Source: Microbacterium sp. SL75 (GTDB taxonomy: Bacteria > Actinomycetota > Actinomycetes > Actinomycetales > Microbacteriaceae). Taken from it: a DNA stretch of 64,000 nt. Both the position numbers and the translations under genes were made by a program. The stretch spans positions 3,224,001 to 3,288,000 of the forward strand of contig NZ_CP113067.1 in assembly GCF_026625865.1 (NCBI RefSeq), written 5' to 3'. Below, piece by piece: positions 30,658 through 43,664 of the stretch. Positions within the stretch are counted from its first letter, which is position 1, and each line of letters begins with the position of its first letter. Under the pieces are notes generated by a model. It was not told the DNA's origin. It saw nothing but the letters and a program-made list of their open reading frames with translations, and did no database searches.

Positions 30658-31436
30658 TGGCACTGGCCGATCTCACGGCCGGGGCGGTAGAAGACGCCGA
30701 GGAACGCGCCCAGTCGCGCCCCCTCGCCGAGGTCGAGCGCGATGCTCTCGCACAGACGCCTGCGCGGTCGGCGCTGGCGATGCTCGCCCCCGCCGACCGC
30801 GTGAAGATCATCGCCGAGGTCAAGCGCGCGAGCCCGTCCCGCGGCGATCTCGCGGCAATTCCCGACCCCGCTCGCCAGGCCCGCCTGTACGAAGAGGGCG
30901 GGGCGTCCGCGATCTCGGTTCTCACCGAGCGTCGCAAGTTCAAGGGCAGTCTCGCCGACCTCGAGGCCGTGCGATCGGCCGTGAGCGTCCCCGTGCTGCG
31001 CAAGGACTTCATCGCGACGCCCTACCAGGTGCTCGAGGCGCGTGCGTCCGGCGCCGACCTCGTGCTGTTGATCGTGGCGGCCCTCGAGCAGAAGACGCTC
31101 GCCGAGCTCTACGGCCTGGTCACCGACCTGGGCATGACCGCGCTGGTCGAGACGCACTCCGCCGACGAACTCCAGCGTGCGTCCGAGCTGGGCGCCAAGC
31201 TCATCGGCGTCAACGCCCGCAACCTCTCCACTTTCGAGCTCGACCGCGATCTGTTCGGCTCTCTCGCAGATCGTTTCCCGGCCGATGCGATCAAGATCGC
31301 CGAGTCCGCGGTCCTCGCTCCCGCCGACGTCGCGCACTACCGTGCTGCGGGTGCCGATGTCGTGCTCGTGGGCGAGGCTCTCGTGACCGGCGACCCGGTC
31401 GCCACGCTCCGTGCGTTCCTCCAGGAGACGACATGA
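30657..31436 (+). CDS. trpC: Indole-3-glycerol phosphate synthase
   Basis: The 259-residue TIM barrel converts CdRP to indole-3-glycerol phosphate. [15 protein letters not shown] holds the catalytic Lys, [17 protein letters not shown] the second Lys, and [11 protein letters not shown] the phosphate-binding end. It is monofunctional (no TrpF domain). It is translated through one-base overlap with the HGxxPAAW gene and overlaps trpB (ATGA). Confidence 0.96.
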   Translation: MALADLTAGAVEDAEERAQSRPLAEVERDALAQTPARSALAMLAPADRVKIIAEVKRASPSRGDLAAIPDPARQARLYEEGGASAISVLTERRKFKGSLADLEAVRSAVSVPVLRKDFIATPYQVLEARASGADLVLLIVAALEQKTLAELYGLVTDLGMTALVETHSADELQRASELGAKLIGVNARNLSTFELDRDLFGSLADRFPADAIKIAESAVLAPADVAHYRAAGADVVLVGEALVTGDPVATLRAFLQETT

Positions 31437-32776
31437 CCACCGCTCCCACCCAGAATCTTCGCGGTCAGAAGGGGCCGTTCTTCGGCGACTTCGGCGGCCG
31501 GTACATGCCCGAGTCGCTGATCGCGGCGATCGACGAGCTGACCGCGGTCTACGAGTCGGCCATGGCCGATCCCGAGTTCCACGCCGAGTTGCGCGCTCTG
31601 CTGCACGACTATGCGGGCCGTCCGTCGGTGCTCACCGAGGTACCGCGTTTCGCCGAGCACGCCGGCGGCGCACGCGTCTTCCTCAAGCGCGAAGACCTCA
31701 ATCACACCGGCTCGCACAAGATCAACAACGTGCTGGGGCAGGCGCTGCTCACCAAACGTCTCGGCAAGACCCGTGTGATCGCCGAGACCGGCGCCGGCCA
31801 GCACGGTGTCGCCACCGCGACGGCCGCCGCCCTGTTCGGCCTCGAGTGCGTCGTCTACATGGGCGAGGTCGACACCGAGCGCCAGGCTCTCAACGTCGCG
31901 CGCATGCGTCTTCTCGGCGCCGAGGTCATCCCCGTCACGACCGGGTCGCGCACCCTCAAGGACGCGATCAACGAGGCGTACCGCGACTGGGTCGCCTCGG
32001 TCGAGACGACCAACTACATCTTCGGCACGGCCGCCGGCCCCCACCCCTTCCCGGCGATGGTCCGTGACTTCCAGAAGATCATCGGCGAAGAGACCCGCGC
32101 CGAGTTCCTCGAGCGCCTCGGCCGTCTCCCCGACGCCGTCTTCGCGTGCGTCGGCGGCGGCTCGAACGCGATCGGCATGTTCGATGCGTTCCTCGACGAC
32201 GAGGGCGTCGCCCTCTACGGAGTGGAGGCCGCCGGCGACGGCGTCGACACCCCCCAGCACGCCGCCTCCATCGAGCGCGGTCGTCCCGGCGTGCTGCACG
32301 GCGCGCGCACCTATGTGCTGCAGGACGAAGACGGCCAGACCATCGAGTCCCACTCGATCTCGGCCGGACTCGACTACCCGGGCGTGGGTCCCGAGCACGC
32401 GTGGCTCGCCGACATCGGCCGCGCGCAGTACATCCCCGCCACAGACGACGAGGCCATGCAGGCCCTGCGCCTGCTCTCTCGCACCGAGGGCATCATCCCG
32501 GCGATCGAGTCGGCCCACGCCCTGGCCGGCGCTCTCCGCGTCGGTCGCGAGCTGGGCCCGGATGCCGTGATCGCCATCAACCTCTCGGGGCGCGGCGACA
32601 AGGACATGGACACCGCCGCCCGCTACTTCGACCTGTACGACGCCGAGCACGCTCCGCCGTCGCCCGAGGGCGCCCCGCAGACGCGCGCGGCAGAGGCCGT
32701 GGCATCCGCTCCCGGCTCTCCCGTCGGCGTCACCACCGCACCCGATGCCGCGAGCGGTGCCGGGGTCGAGCTGTGA
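31433..32776 (+). CDS. trpB: Tryptophan synthase beta subunit
   Basis: The 447-residue PLP enzyme joins indole and serine. It opens [16 protein letters not shown], and the PLP lysine is Lys96 in HTGSHKINN; the phosphate loop GGGSNAIG is present. The C-terminus is about 40 residues longer than usual and Ala/Pro-rich, without recognisable structure. The stop overlaps the trpA GTG. Confidence 0.96.
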   Translation: MTTAPTQNLRGQKGPFFGDFGGRYMPESLIAAIDELTAVYESAMADPEFHAELRALLHDYAGRPSVLTEVPRFAEHAGGARVFLKREDLNHTGSHKINNVLGQALLTKRLGKTRVIAETGAGQHGVATATAAALFGLECVVYMGEVDTERQALNVARMRLLGAEVIPVTTGSRTLKDAINEAYRDWVASVETTNYIFGTAAGPHPFPAMVRDFQKIIGEETRAEFLERLGRLPDAVFACVGGGSNAIGMFDAFLDDEGVALYGVEAAGDGVDTPQHAASIERGRPGVLHGARTYVLQDEDGQTIESHSISAGLDYPGVGPEHAWLADIGRAQYIPATDDEAMQALRLLSRTEGIIPAIESAHALAGALRVGRELGPDAVIAINLSGRGDKDMDTAARYFDLYDAEHAPPSPEGAPQTRAAEAVASAPGSPVGVTTAPDAASGAGVEL

Positions 32777-33564
32777 CCTCGCGCGTCTCCGCGGCGATCG
32801 AGGCCGCCCACGCCGAAGGGCGCGGCGCTTTCGTCGGGTACCTCCCCGCTGGGTACCCCGACGTCGCCTCGAGCGTCGAAGCGATCGTCGCCCTCGCGCA
32901 AGCAGGTGCCGACGTCATCGAGCTCGGACCTCCCTACAGCGATCCGGTGATGGACGGTCTGGTGATCCAGGAGGCCACGCAGACGGCGCTCGCCAACGGG
33001 TTCCGCATGCGCGATCTCTTCACGATCATCCGGGAGGTCACCGCGCGCACCGACGTGCCGATCCTCGTCATGACCTACTGGAACCTCGTCGAGCAGTATG
33101 GCGTCGACCGCTACGCCGACGAACTCGTCGCGGCCGGCGGGGCGGGGCTCATCACGCCCGACATCACCCCCGACGCCGCAGCTGTCTGGATCGCCGCGAG
33201 CGAGCGCTCGGGCCTCGACCGGATCTTCCTCGCCGCCCCCACCTCGTCGGACGAGCGTCTGAAGATGATCGTGGAGGCATCGACGGGCTTCGTGTACACG
33301 GTGTCCACCATGGGCATCACGGGGGAGCGGGCGCAGCTCGATGCCGCGGCCCGCGGGCTCGTGGAGCGCCTGCGATCCTTCGGCGCGAAGCACGCGTGCG
33401 TGGGCATCGGCATCTCGAACGCCGAGCAGGTCGCCGGTGTCGTCGAGTACGCCGACGGAGCGATCGTGGGCACCGCGCTGGTCAAGGCGCTCCGCGACGG
33501 CGGCGTCGAGGGTCTGTCGACCCTCGCGCGCGAGCTGTCTGCGGGCACCGCGCGGCGCGCCTAG
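32773..33564 (+). CDS. trpA: Tryptophan synthase alpha subunit
   Basis: The 263-residue subunit splits indole-3-glycerol phosphate. The catalytic Glu and Asp lie in [15 protein letters not shown], and the phosphate site is in [11 protein letters not shown] and AIVGTALV. The start is GTG within the trpB stop. lgt starts 11 bp after the stop but has its own -10 element. Confidence 0.95.
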   Translation: MTSRVSAAIEAAHAEGRGAFVGYLPAGYPDVASSVEAIVALAQAGADVIELGPPYSDPVMDGLVIQEATQTALANGFRMRDLFTIIREVTARTDVPILVMTYWNLVEQYGVDRYADELVAAGGAGLITPDITPDAAAVWIAASERSGLDRIFLAAPTSSDERLKMIVEASTGFVYTVSTMGITGERAQLDAAARGLVERLRSFGAKHACVGIGISNAEQVAGVVEYADGAIVGTALVKALRDGGVEGLSTLARELSAGTARRA

Positions 33565-33574
33565 ACTCGAACCC

Positions 33575-34579
33575 ATGACGTTCGCCCTCTCGAGCGCCGC
33601 CTCCGGCGTGCTCGCCAGCATCCCGAGCCCGACCATCTCGTACGTCGACCTCGGTCCGCTCCGCATCCACTTCTATGCCCTGTGCATCGTCGCGGGCATC
33701 ATCGTCGCGGTCTTCCTGACCAACGCGCGCCTGACGCGTCGGGGTGCCGAGAAGTGGGTCGTCATCGACATCTGCCTGCTGGCGGTTCCGCTCGCGATCG
33801 TCGTCGCACGCATCTACCACGTGGCCACGCACGCCGGTTTCTACTTCGGCCCCGGCTCCAACCCGTGGAACATCACGCAGCCGGGCTCCGTCTGGGCCAT
33901 CTGGGAGGGCGGCATCGCCATCTACGGCGCCCTCATCGGCGGTGCGATCGGCGCCATCATCGGATGCCGATGGACCGGCATCCGCTTTTGGACCTTCGCC
34001 GACGCGCTGGCTCCCGGCCTGATCATCGCCCAGGCCATGGGCCGCTTCGGCAACTGGTTCAACCAGGAGCTCTTCGGCCAGCCCACCGACCTCCCGTGGG
34101 GCCTCGAGATCGCCGCGGGCAACCCGGCCATCCCCGTCGGACTGCCATCGGGCACGCTTTTCCAGCCGACTTTCGCGTACGAGGTCATCTGGAACCTGCT
34201 CGGCGCCGCGGTGATCCTGTACGTCGGGAAGCGCTTCACCCTGCAGTGGGGAAAGCAGTTCGCGATCTACCTCGTCTGGTACTCCGCGGGCCGTATCGTC
34301 TGGGAATCCATCCGCGTCGACCCGAGCGACATCATCCTGGGCCTGCGTACCAACGTGTGGGCGGCCATCTTCGGCGTCATCCTCGGCATCGTCATCTTCG
34401 CCGTGCAGTCGCGTCGTCACCACGGCTACGAGCCGTCGCCGTACGTGCCCGGGCGCGAATCGAAGGCTTCGGGGGCTGTAGACTCAGGCGACCCCTCTGA
34501 CTTCGTCGACGTGAGCGAGCCGCCCGCGACGAGCGACACCGTCGGCACCAGCGCCACAAGCAGCCCCGCCACGAACTAA
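33575..34579 (+). CDS. lgt: Prolipoprotein diacylglyceryl transferase
   Basis: The 334-residue polytopic enzyme adds diacylglycerol to lipobox cysteines, the first step for the lipoproteins encoded elsewhere in this window. It has about seven helices, the signature [13 protein letters not shown] and the ...ARIYHVATH segment. The C-terminal ~60 residues are an acidic Ser/Thr/Pro tail. TAGACT at 33562-33567, 7 nt before the ATG and with no ribosome site, indicates a leaderless transcript distinct from trpA. An internal TAGACT at 34479 may serve gltB. Confidence 0.95.
   Translation: MTFALSSAASGVLASIPSPTISYVDLGPLRIHFYALCIVAGIIVAVFLTNARLTRRGAEKWVVIDICLLAVPLAIVVARIYHVATHAGFYFGPGSNPWNITQPGSVWAIWEGGIAIYGALIGGAIGAIIGCRWTGIRFWTFADALAPGLIIAQAMGRFGNWFNQELFGQPTDLPWGLEIAAGNPAIPVGLPSGTLFQPTFAYEVIWNLLGAAVILYVGKRFTLQWGKQFAIYLVWYSAGRIVWESIRVDPSDIILGLRTNVWAAIFGVILGIVIFAVQSRRHHGYEPSPYVPGRESKASGAVDSGDPSDFVDVSEPPATSDTVGTSATSSPATN
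34479..34484 (+). promoter_or_regulatory. Candidate -10 element (TAGACT) for gltB inside lgt
   Basis: TAGACT lies in the 3' coding end of lgt. It would give gltB a leader of about 140 nt. It cannot be distinguished by eye from a chance coding hexamer. Confidence 0.35.
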
Positions 34580-34610
34580 TTTCCTGGGCCGACGTCGTCC
34601 CATTCGAAGC

Positions 34611-34631
34611 ATCAACGTGAGGACGGTTGAT
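34611..34631 (+). promoter_or_regulatory. Hairpin with the gltB ribosome site in its loop
   Basis: ATCAAC (34611-34616) and GTTGAT (34626-34631) can pair and present GTGAGGACG, with the GAGGA Shine-Dalgarno, in the loop. The stem ends directly at the ATG (34632). This could modulate gltB translation. Confidence 0.45.
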
Positions 34632-39201
<4,570 letters not shown>

Positions 39202-39209
<8 letters not shown>

Positions 39210-40668
39210 CCCGAAGGGCTTTCTCAAGGTCACGGAGCGCGAGCTCCCTCAGCGCCGGCCGGTGCCGGTGCGCATCATGGACTGGAAAGAGGTGTACGAG
39301 CCGGGTGATTCGGCCGTCATCAAGCGCCAGGCCGGTCGGTGCATGGACTGCGGCATCCCGTTCTGTCACAAGGGCTGTCCGCTCGGGAACCTGATCCCCG
39401 AGTGGAACGACCTCACGTGGCGCGGCGAGGGCCGCGCGGCGATCGAGCGCCTGCACGCGACGAACAACTTCCCGGAGTTCACCGGTCGGCTGTGCCCCGC
39501 GCCGTGCGAGAGCTCGTGCGTGCTCGGCATCAACCAGCCGGCCGTGACGATCAAGCAGGTCGAGGTCTCGATCATCGACGAGGCGTTCGGCAACGGCTGG
39601 GTCGAGCCCGAGCCGCCCGAGCGCCTGACCGGCAAGACGGTCGCCGTCGTGGGCTCCGGCCCCGCCGGCCTCGCCGCCGCCCAGCAGCTCACGCGCGCCG
39701 GTCACACCGTTGCGGTGTTCGAGCGCGACGACCGCATCGGCGGTCTGCTGCGCTACGGGATCCCCGACTTCAAGATGGAGAAGCGCCACCTCGAGCTGCG
39801 CCTTCGCCAGATGCAGGCCGAGGGCACGCGCTTCCGCGCCGGCGTCGAGATCGGCAAGGACGTGTCGTGGAGCGACCTGCGGGCCCGCTACGACGCCGTC
39901 GTGGTGGCGACCGGCTCCACCGTGCCGCGCGACCTGGCGATCCCGGGCCGCGACCTCGACGGGGTGCACTACGCCATGGAATACCTCGTCGAGGGCAACA
40001 AGGCCGTCGCGGGCGATCAGGTGCCGCACCAGATCACGGCGGAGGGCAAGCACGTCGTCGTCATCGGCGGCGGCGACACCGGAGCCGACTGCATCGGCAC
40101 GGCGCACCGTCAGGGCGCGTTGAGCGTGACCAACCTCGCGATCGGCAAGCAGCCCCCGTCCGAGCGCCCGGCCGAGCAGCCCTGGCCGATGATGCCGAAC
40201 CTCTTCGAGATGGCATCCGCTCACGAAGAGGGCGGAGAGCGTTCCTTCCTCGCCTCGACCGTGGAGTTCCTCGGCAACGCCGCGGGAGAGGTGCGCGCCC
40301 TGCGCGTGGCCGAGACCGAGTACGTCGACGGACGACGCGTCCCCAAGAGCGGCACCGAACGCGAGATCCCGGCCGACCTGGTGCTCATCGCGATGGGCTT
40401 CACCGGCCCGGAGCGCGAGCACCTCGAGAGCCAGCTCGGCACGCAGTTCACGAACCGCGGCAACGTGGAACGCGACGCGACCTACGCCACCACCACCCCG
40501 GGAGTGTTCGTCGCCGGCGACGCCGGTCGCGGACAGTCCCTGATCGTGTGGGCCATCGCCGAAGGCCGCGCGGCCGCCGCCGAGGTCGACACGTTCCTCA
40601 TGGGCGAGACGGTGCTACCCGCACCGGTGCGCCCGACCGATGTCGCCATCGGCCTCCTGCCCGCCTAA
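39202..40668 (+). CDS. gltD: Glutamate synthase small subunit
   Basis: The 488-residue subunit transfers electrons from NADPH through FAD and 4Fe-4S clusters to GltB. The cluster cysteines are in [17 protein letters not shown] and [13 protein letters not shown]. The FAD site is [17 protein letters not shown], and the NADPH site is [15 protein letters not shown]. It starts with GTG inside gltB. Confidence 0.97.
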
Positions 40669-40722
40669 GCTGGCAAGGGCCGATCGGCCACTTCCCGAAA
40701 ATTTCACGGAGCTTGAAACCGG

Positions 40723-42168
40723 ATGAGACGCGCCAAGATCGTCGCAACACTCGGGCCCGCCACGTCGTCGTATGAGATGGTTCGCGCCATCATCGACGCC
40801 GGCGTCGATGTCGCCCGCCTGAACCTGAGCCACGGAGACTACTCCGTGCACGACGCCAACTTCGCCAACGTGCGCAAGGCGGCGGAAGACGCCGGACGCC
40901 CGGTCGCCGCCCTGGTCGACCTGCAGGGCCCGAAGATCCGTCTCGGCAAGTTCGAGAACGGCCCTCACGACCTGCTTCCCGGCGACATCTTCAAGATCAC
41001 CATCGAGGACATCCTCGGCACCAAGGAGATCGTCGGCACCACGTTCAAGGGCCTGCCCCAGGACGTTCGCCCCGGCGACTTCCTGCTCATCGACGACGGC
41101 AAGGTCCGCGTCGAGGTCGTCGAGACCGACGGCACCGTCGTCACCACCAAGGTCATCGTCGGCGGCCCGGTCTCCAACAACAAGGGCATCAACCTGCCCG
41201 GCGTGGCCGTGAACGTCCCCGCCCTGAGCGAGAAGGACGAGGCGGACCTCCGCTGGGGCCTGAACGCCGGCGCCGACCTCATCGCCCTCTCGTTCGTCCG
41301 CGATGCGAAAGACATCGAGCGCGTGCACGAGATCATGGCCGAAGAGGGACGCTACGTGCCCGTCATCGCCAAGATCGAGAAGCCGCAGGCGGTCGACAAC
41401 CTCGAAGAGATCATCGACGCGTTCGACGGCATCATGGTCGCCCGCGGCGACCTCGGCGTCGAGCTGCCGCTCGAGGCCGTGCCGATCGTGCAGAAGCGCG
41501 CGGTCGAGCTGGCCCGCCGCATGGCGAAGCCCGTCATCGTCGCGACGCAGATGCTCGAGTCGATGATCACCAGCCCGGTTCCCACGCGCGCCGAGACCAG
41601 CGACGTCGCCAACGCCGTCCTCGACGGCGCGGACGCGGTCATGCTCTCGGGTGAGACCAGCGTGGGCGACTACCCGGTCGTGGTCGTCGAGACCATGGCC
41701 CGCATCGTCGCCTCGACCGAGGAGCACGGCCTGGAGCGCATCGCGCCCCTGACCAACAAGCCCCGCACGCAGGGTGGCGCCATCACCCTCGCCGCCGTCG
41801 AGGTCGCCGACTTCGTCGAGGCGAAGTTCCTCTGCGTCTTCACCGAGTCGGGAGACTCGGCGCGTCGCATGTCGCGTCTGCGATCGACCATCCCGATGAT
41901 CGCGTTCACGCCCGAGCCCGGCATCCGCCGTCGTCTCGCGCTGACGTGGGGTGTGCGTTCGACCCTGGTCGAGCACGTGTCGCACACCGACAAGATGTTC
42001 CTGCAGGTCGACGACTATCTCCTGAGCCACAAGCTGGCCGAGGTGGGAGACAAGGTCGTCGTGATCTCGGGTTCCCCTCCCGGAATCGCTGGCTCGACGA
42101 ACGACCTGCGCGTGCACCGCGTCGGCGACGCCGTCCACGGCGCGGCCCCGGTCTACAAAGAGGTTTGA
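40723..42168 (+). CDS. pyk: Pyruvate kinase
   Basis: The 481-residue glycolytic enzyme converts PEP and ADP to pyruvate and ATP. It begins RRAKIVATLGPATSSYE and has LSHGDYS, the metal region PVIAKIEKPQAVDNL, IMVARGDLGVELP and the ATQMLESM loop. The C-terminal domain (about 350-481) is the allosteric lobe. The ATG follows a GGAG at 40708, 11 nt upstream; TAAGCT at 40666 is a plausible -10. A hairpin terminator follows the gene. Confidence 0.97.
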   Translation: MRRAKIVATLGPATSSYEMVRAIIDAGVDVARLNLSHGDYSVHDANFANVRKAAEDAGRPVAALVDLQGPKIRLGKFENGPHDLLPGDIFKITIEDILGTKEIVGTTFKGLPQDVRPGDFLLIDDGKVRVEVVETDGTVVTTKVIVGGPVSNNKGINLPGVAVNVPALSEKDEADLRWGLNAGADLIALSFVRDAKDIERVHEIMAEEGRYVPVIAKIEKPQAVDNLEEIIDAFDGIMVARGDLGVELPLEAVPIVQKRAVELARRMAKPVIVATQMLESMITSPVPTRAETSDVANAVLDGADAVMLSGETSVGDYPVVVVETMARIVASTEEHGLERIAPLTNKPRTQGGAITLAAVEVADFVEAKFLCVFTESGDSARRMSRLRSTIPMIAFTPEPGIRRRLALTWGVRSTLVEHVSHTDKMFLQVDDYLLSHKLAEVGDKVVVISGSPPGIAGSTNDLRVHRVGDAVHGAAPVYKEV

Positions 42169-42178
42169 CCCTCGAAGG

Positions 42179-42204
42179 CGCGCGCCGGGTCCGCCCGGCG
42201 CGCG
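42179..42204 (+). terminator. Terminator hairpin after pyk
   Basis: An 11-bp GC stem (42179-42189 with 42194-42204) around a TCCG loop is followed by TCTTCG. It lies 11 bp after the pyk stop. Confidence 0.75.
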
Positions 42205-42257
42205 TCTTCGCGTTCCCACCCCGGCGTCCACGCCGGTAAGTTGGGTACGCAACACCT

Positions 42258-42338
42258 GCCGGTGTGGCGGAATGGCAGACGCGGGGCACTCAAAATGCTC
42301 TGTCGAAAGACGTGTGGGTTCGAGTCCCACCACCGGTA
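42258..42338 (+). tRNA. tRNA-Leu (anticodon CAA)
   Basis: An 81-nt class II tRNA folds completely: acceptor GCCGGTG with CACCGGT (one G-U pair), D-arm GCG/CGC, anticodon stem GGGCA/TGCTC with loop CTCAAAA (anticodon CAA at 42291-42293), long variable arm with GTC-GAAA-GAC, and T-arm GTGGG-TTCGAGT-CCCAC. The discriminator is A at 42338, and CCA is not encoded. It reads UUG codons, which are rare in this GC-rich genome. TAAGTT at 42237-42242 is a likely -10. Confidence 0.95.
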
Positions 42339-42408
42339 CCCGAGACAGCACCCGAGCGATCGGGCTGTGATCCGGGGCTTCACGCCCCACCAGACTTAGG
42401 ATGGTTCC

Positions 42409-43029
42409 GTGACTGATCAAGAAGCCGTTCCGGCCAACGCTCCGGCCGCCCCCCGACGCGTCGTGGTCGCGGAAGACGAGTCGCTCATCCGCCTCGACAT
42501 CGTCGAGATCCTCCGCGACAACGGCTTCGACGTCGTGGGCGAGGCCGGCGACGGCGAGACCGCCGTCCAGCTCGCCACCGAGCTTCGTCCCGATCTCGTG
42601 ATCATGGACGTCAAGATGCCGCAGCTCGACGGGATCAGCGCCGCCGAGAAGCTCAGCAAGAACCACATCGCCCCCGTCGTGCTCCTCACCGCTTTCAGCC
42701 AGAAGGAGCTCGTCGAGCGCGCCAGCGAGGCCGGCGCCCTGGCGTACGTCGTGAAGCCGTTCACGCCGAACGACCTGCTCCCCGCGATCGAGATCGCCCT
42801 CGCTCGCTACGAGCAGATCATCACGCTCGAGGCCGAGGTCGCCGATATGGTCGAGCGCTTCGAGACCCGCAAGCTCGTGGACCGCGCGAAGGGCCTGCTC
42901 AACGAGAAGATGGGGCTGAGCGAGCCCGAGGCTTTCCGCTGGATCCAGAAGGCGTCGATGGACCGCCGCCTCACCATGCAGGACGTCGCCAAGGCGATCA
43001 TCGAGCAGCTGGCCCCCAAGAAGGCCTAG
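42409..43029 (+). CDS. pdtaR: PdtaR-type response regulator with ANTAR RNA-binding output
   Basis: The 206-residue protein has a receiver domain (about 18-135) with phospho-acceptor Asp67 in LVIMDVKMPQ, the conserved Thr in LLTAFS and Lys in YVVKPFTP. A coiled linker and the ANTAR domain (about 150-200, KGLLNEKMGLSEPEAFRWIQ) follow. ANTAR proteins bind paired hairpins in mRNA leaders and block termination. It matches mycobacterial PdtaR; its partner kinase PdtaS is not in the window. TAGGAT at 42397-42402 is 6 nt before the GTG, so it is probably leaderless. Confidence 0.95.
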   Translation: MTDQEAVPANAPAAPRRVVVAEDESLIRLDIVEILRDNGFDVVGEAGDGETAVQLATELRPDLVIMDVKMPQLDGISAAEKLSKNHIAPVVLLTAFSQKELVERASEAGALAYVVKPFTPNDLLPAIEIALARYEQIITLEAEVADMVERFETRKLVDRAKGLLNEKMGLSEPEAFRWIQKASMDRRLTMQDVAKAIIEQLAPKKA

Positions 43030-43044
43030 TCAGAACCCTCCGTC

Positions 43045-43075
43045 AAATGGATGCCGCTTCGGTGGCATCCATTTT
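43045..43075. terminator. Bidirectional UUCG-tetraloop terminator
   Basis: An 11-bp stem (43045-43055 with 43064-43074), extended by two pairs to a TTCG tetraloop at 43058-43061, is followed by a T-tract (TTTTTCGTTT). It lies between pdtaR and the convergent thioesterase gene and works in both directions. The arms contain GGATGCC and GGCATCC, an inverted pair of the over-represented heptamer. Confidence 0.9.
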
Positions 43076-43172
43076 TCGTTTCGGCGTGTACCGGGTGGGG
43101 CCTGAATCGTGGGGTCCACCGTGACATCGGGTCGGAGAAGAACCCTTCGACGAGCCCGGGGGCCTCGCGGCG

Positions 43173-43604
43173 TCAGGGACGCGGGGCGTCCTTGATCATG
43201 TTGGTGATGCGGATCGTCGAGCAGCGGCGGCCCTGCTCGTCGGAGACGGCGATCTCGTGCACGGTGAGCGAGCGGCCGAGGTGGACCGGTGTGCACACGC
43301 CCGTCACGATCCCCGATGTCGCCGAACGGGTGTGCGTGGCATTGATGTCGATGCCGACGGCGAGCTTGCCCGCCCCGGCGTACAGATTCGCGGCCATGGA
43401 GCCGAGCGACTCGCCCAGCACCACGTAGGCGCCGCCGTGCAGCAGGCCGACCGGCTGGGTGTTGCCCTCGACCGGCATGATGGCGACGCTTCGCTCGACC
43501 GAGAACTCGACCCACTCGATGCCCATCTTCTCGGCCAGGGCGCCCATTCCGCGCTCCTTCGCCCAGTCGAGGCCGGAAGTCGTGTCGGGGGTCGTGGAGG
43601 TCAT
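43173..43604 (-). CDS. PaaI/YdiI-type hotdog-fold thioesterase
   Basis: The 143-residue hotdog protein has the PaaI-type signature NTQPVGLLHGGAYVVLGESLGSM, where the HGG and Glu form the active site, and IDINATHTRSATSGIVTGV on the next strand. It probably hydrolyses acyl- or aryl-CoA thioesters in the cytoplasm; substrate unknown. Two ATGs are adjacent (43607 and 43604); GAAGG leaves only 2 nt before the first, so the second is preferred. It is divergent from polA. Confidence 0.85.
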   Translation of the reverse strand: MTSTTPDTTSGLDWAKERGMGALAEKMGIEWVEFSVERSVAIMPVEGNTQPVGLLHGGAYVVLGESLGSMAANLYAGAGKLAVGIDINATHTRSATSGIVTGVCTPVHLGRSLTVHEIAVSDEQGRRCSTIRITNMIKDAPRP

Positions 43605-43664
43605 CATCGCCTTCGATCGGGCCGGGGCCGGGGGAGTGTCCGTGGTTCTCGTTACGCTGGAGGG

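Noticed and set aside
42169..42408. Additional tRNA or ncRNA near tRNA-Leu
   Set aside because: Only one cloverleaf can be folded; the rest is the pyk terminator and the pdtaR promoter.
43030..43515. Second minus-strand frame overlapping the thioesterase gene
   Set aside because: It is out of phase with the clear hotdog-fold gene (43173-43604) and runs into the terminator; its sequence is Arg-rich shadow.
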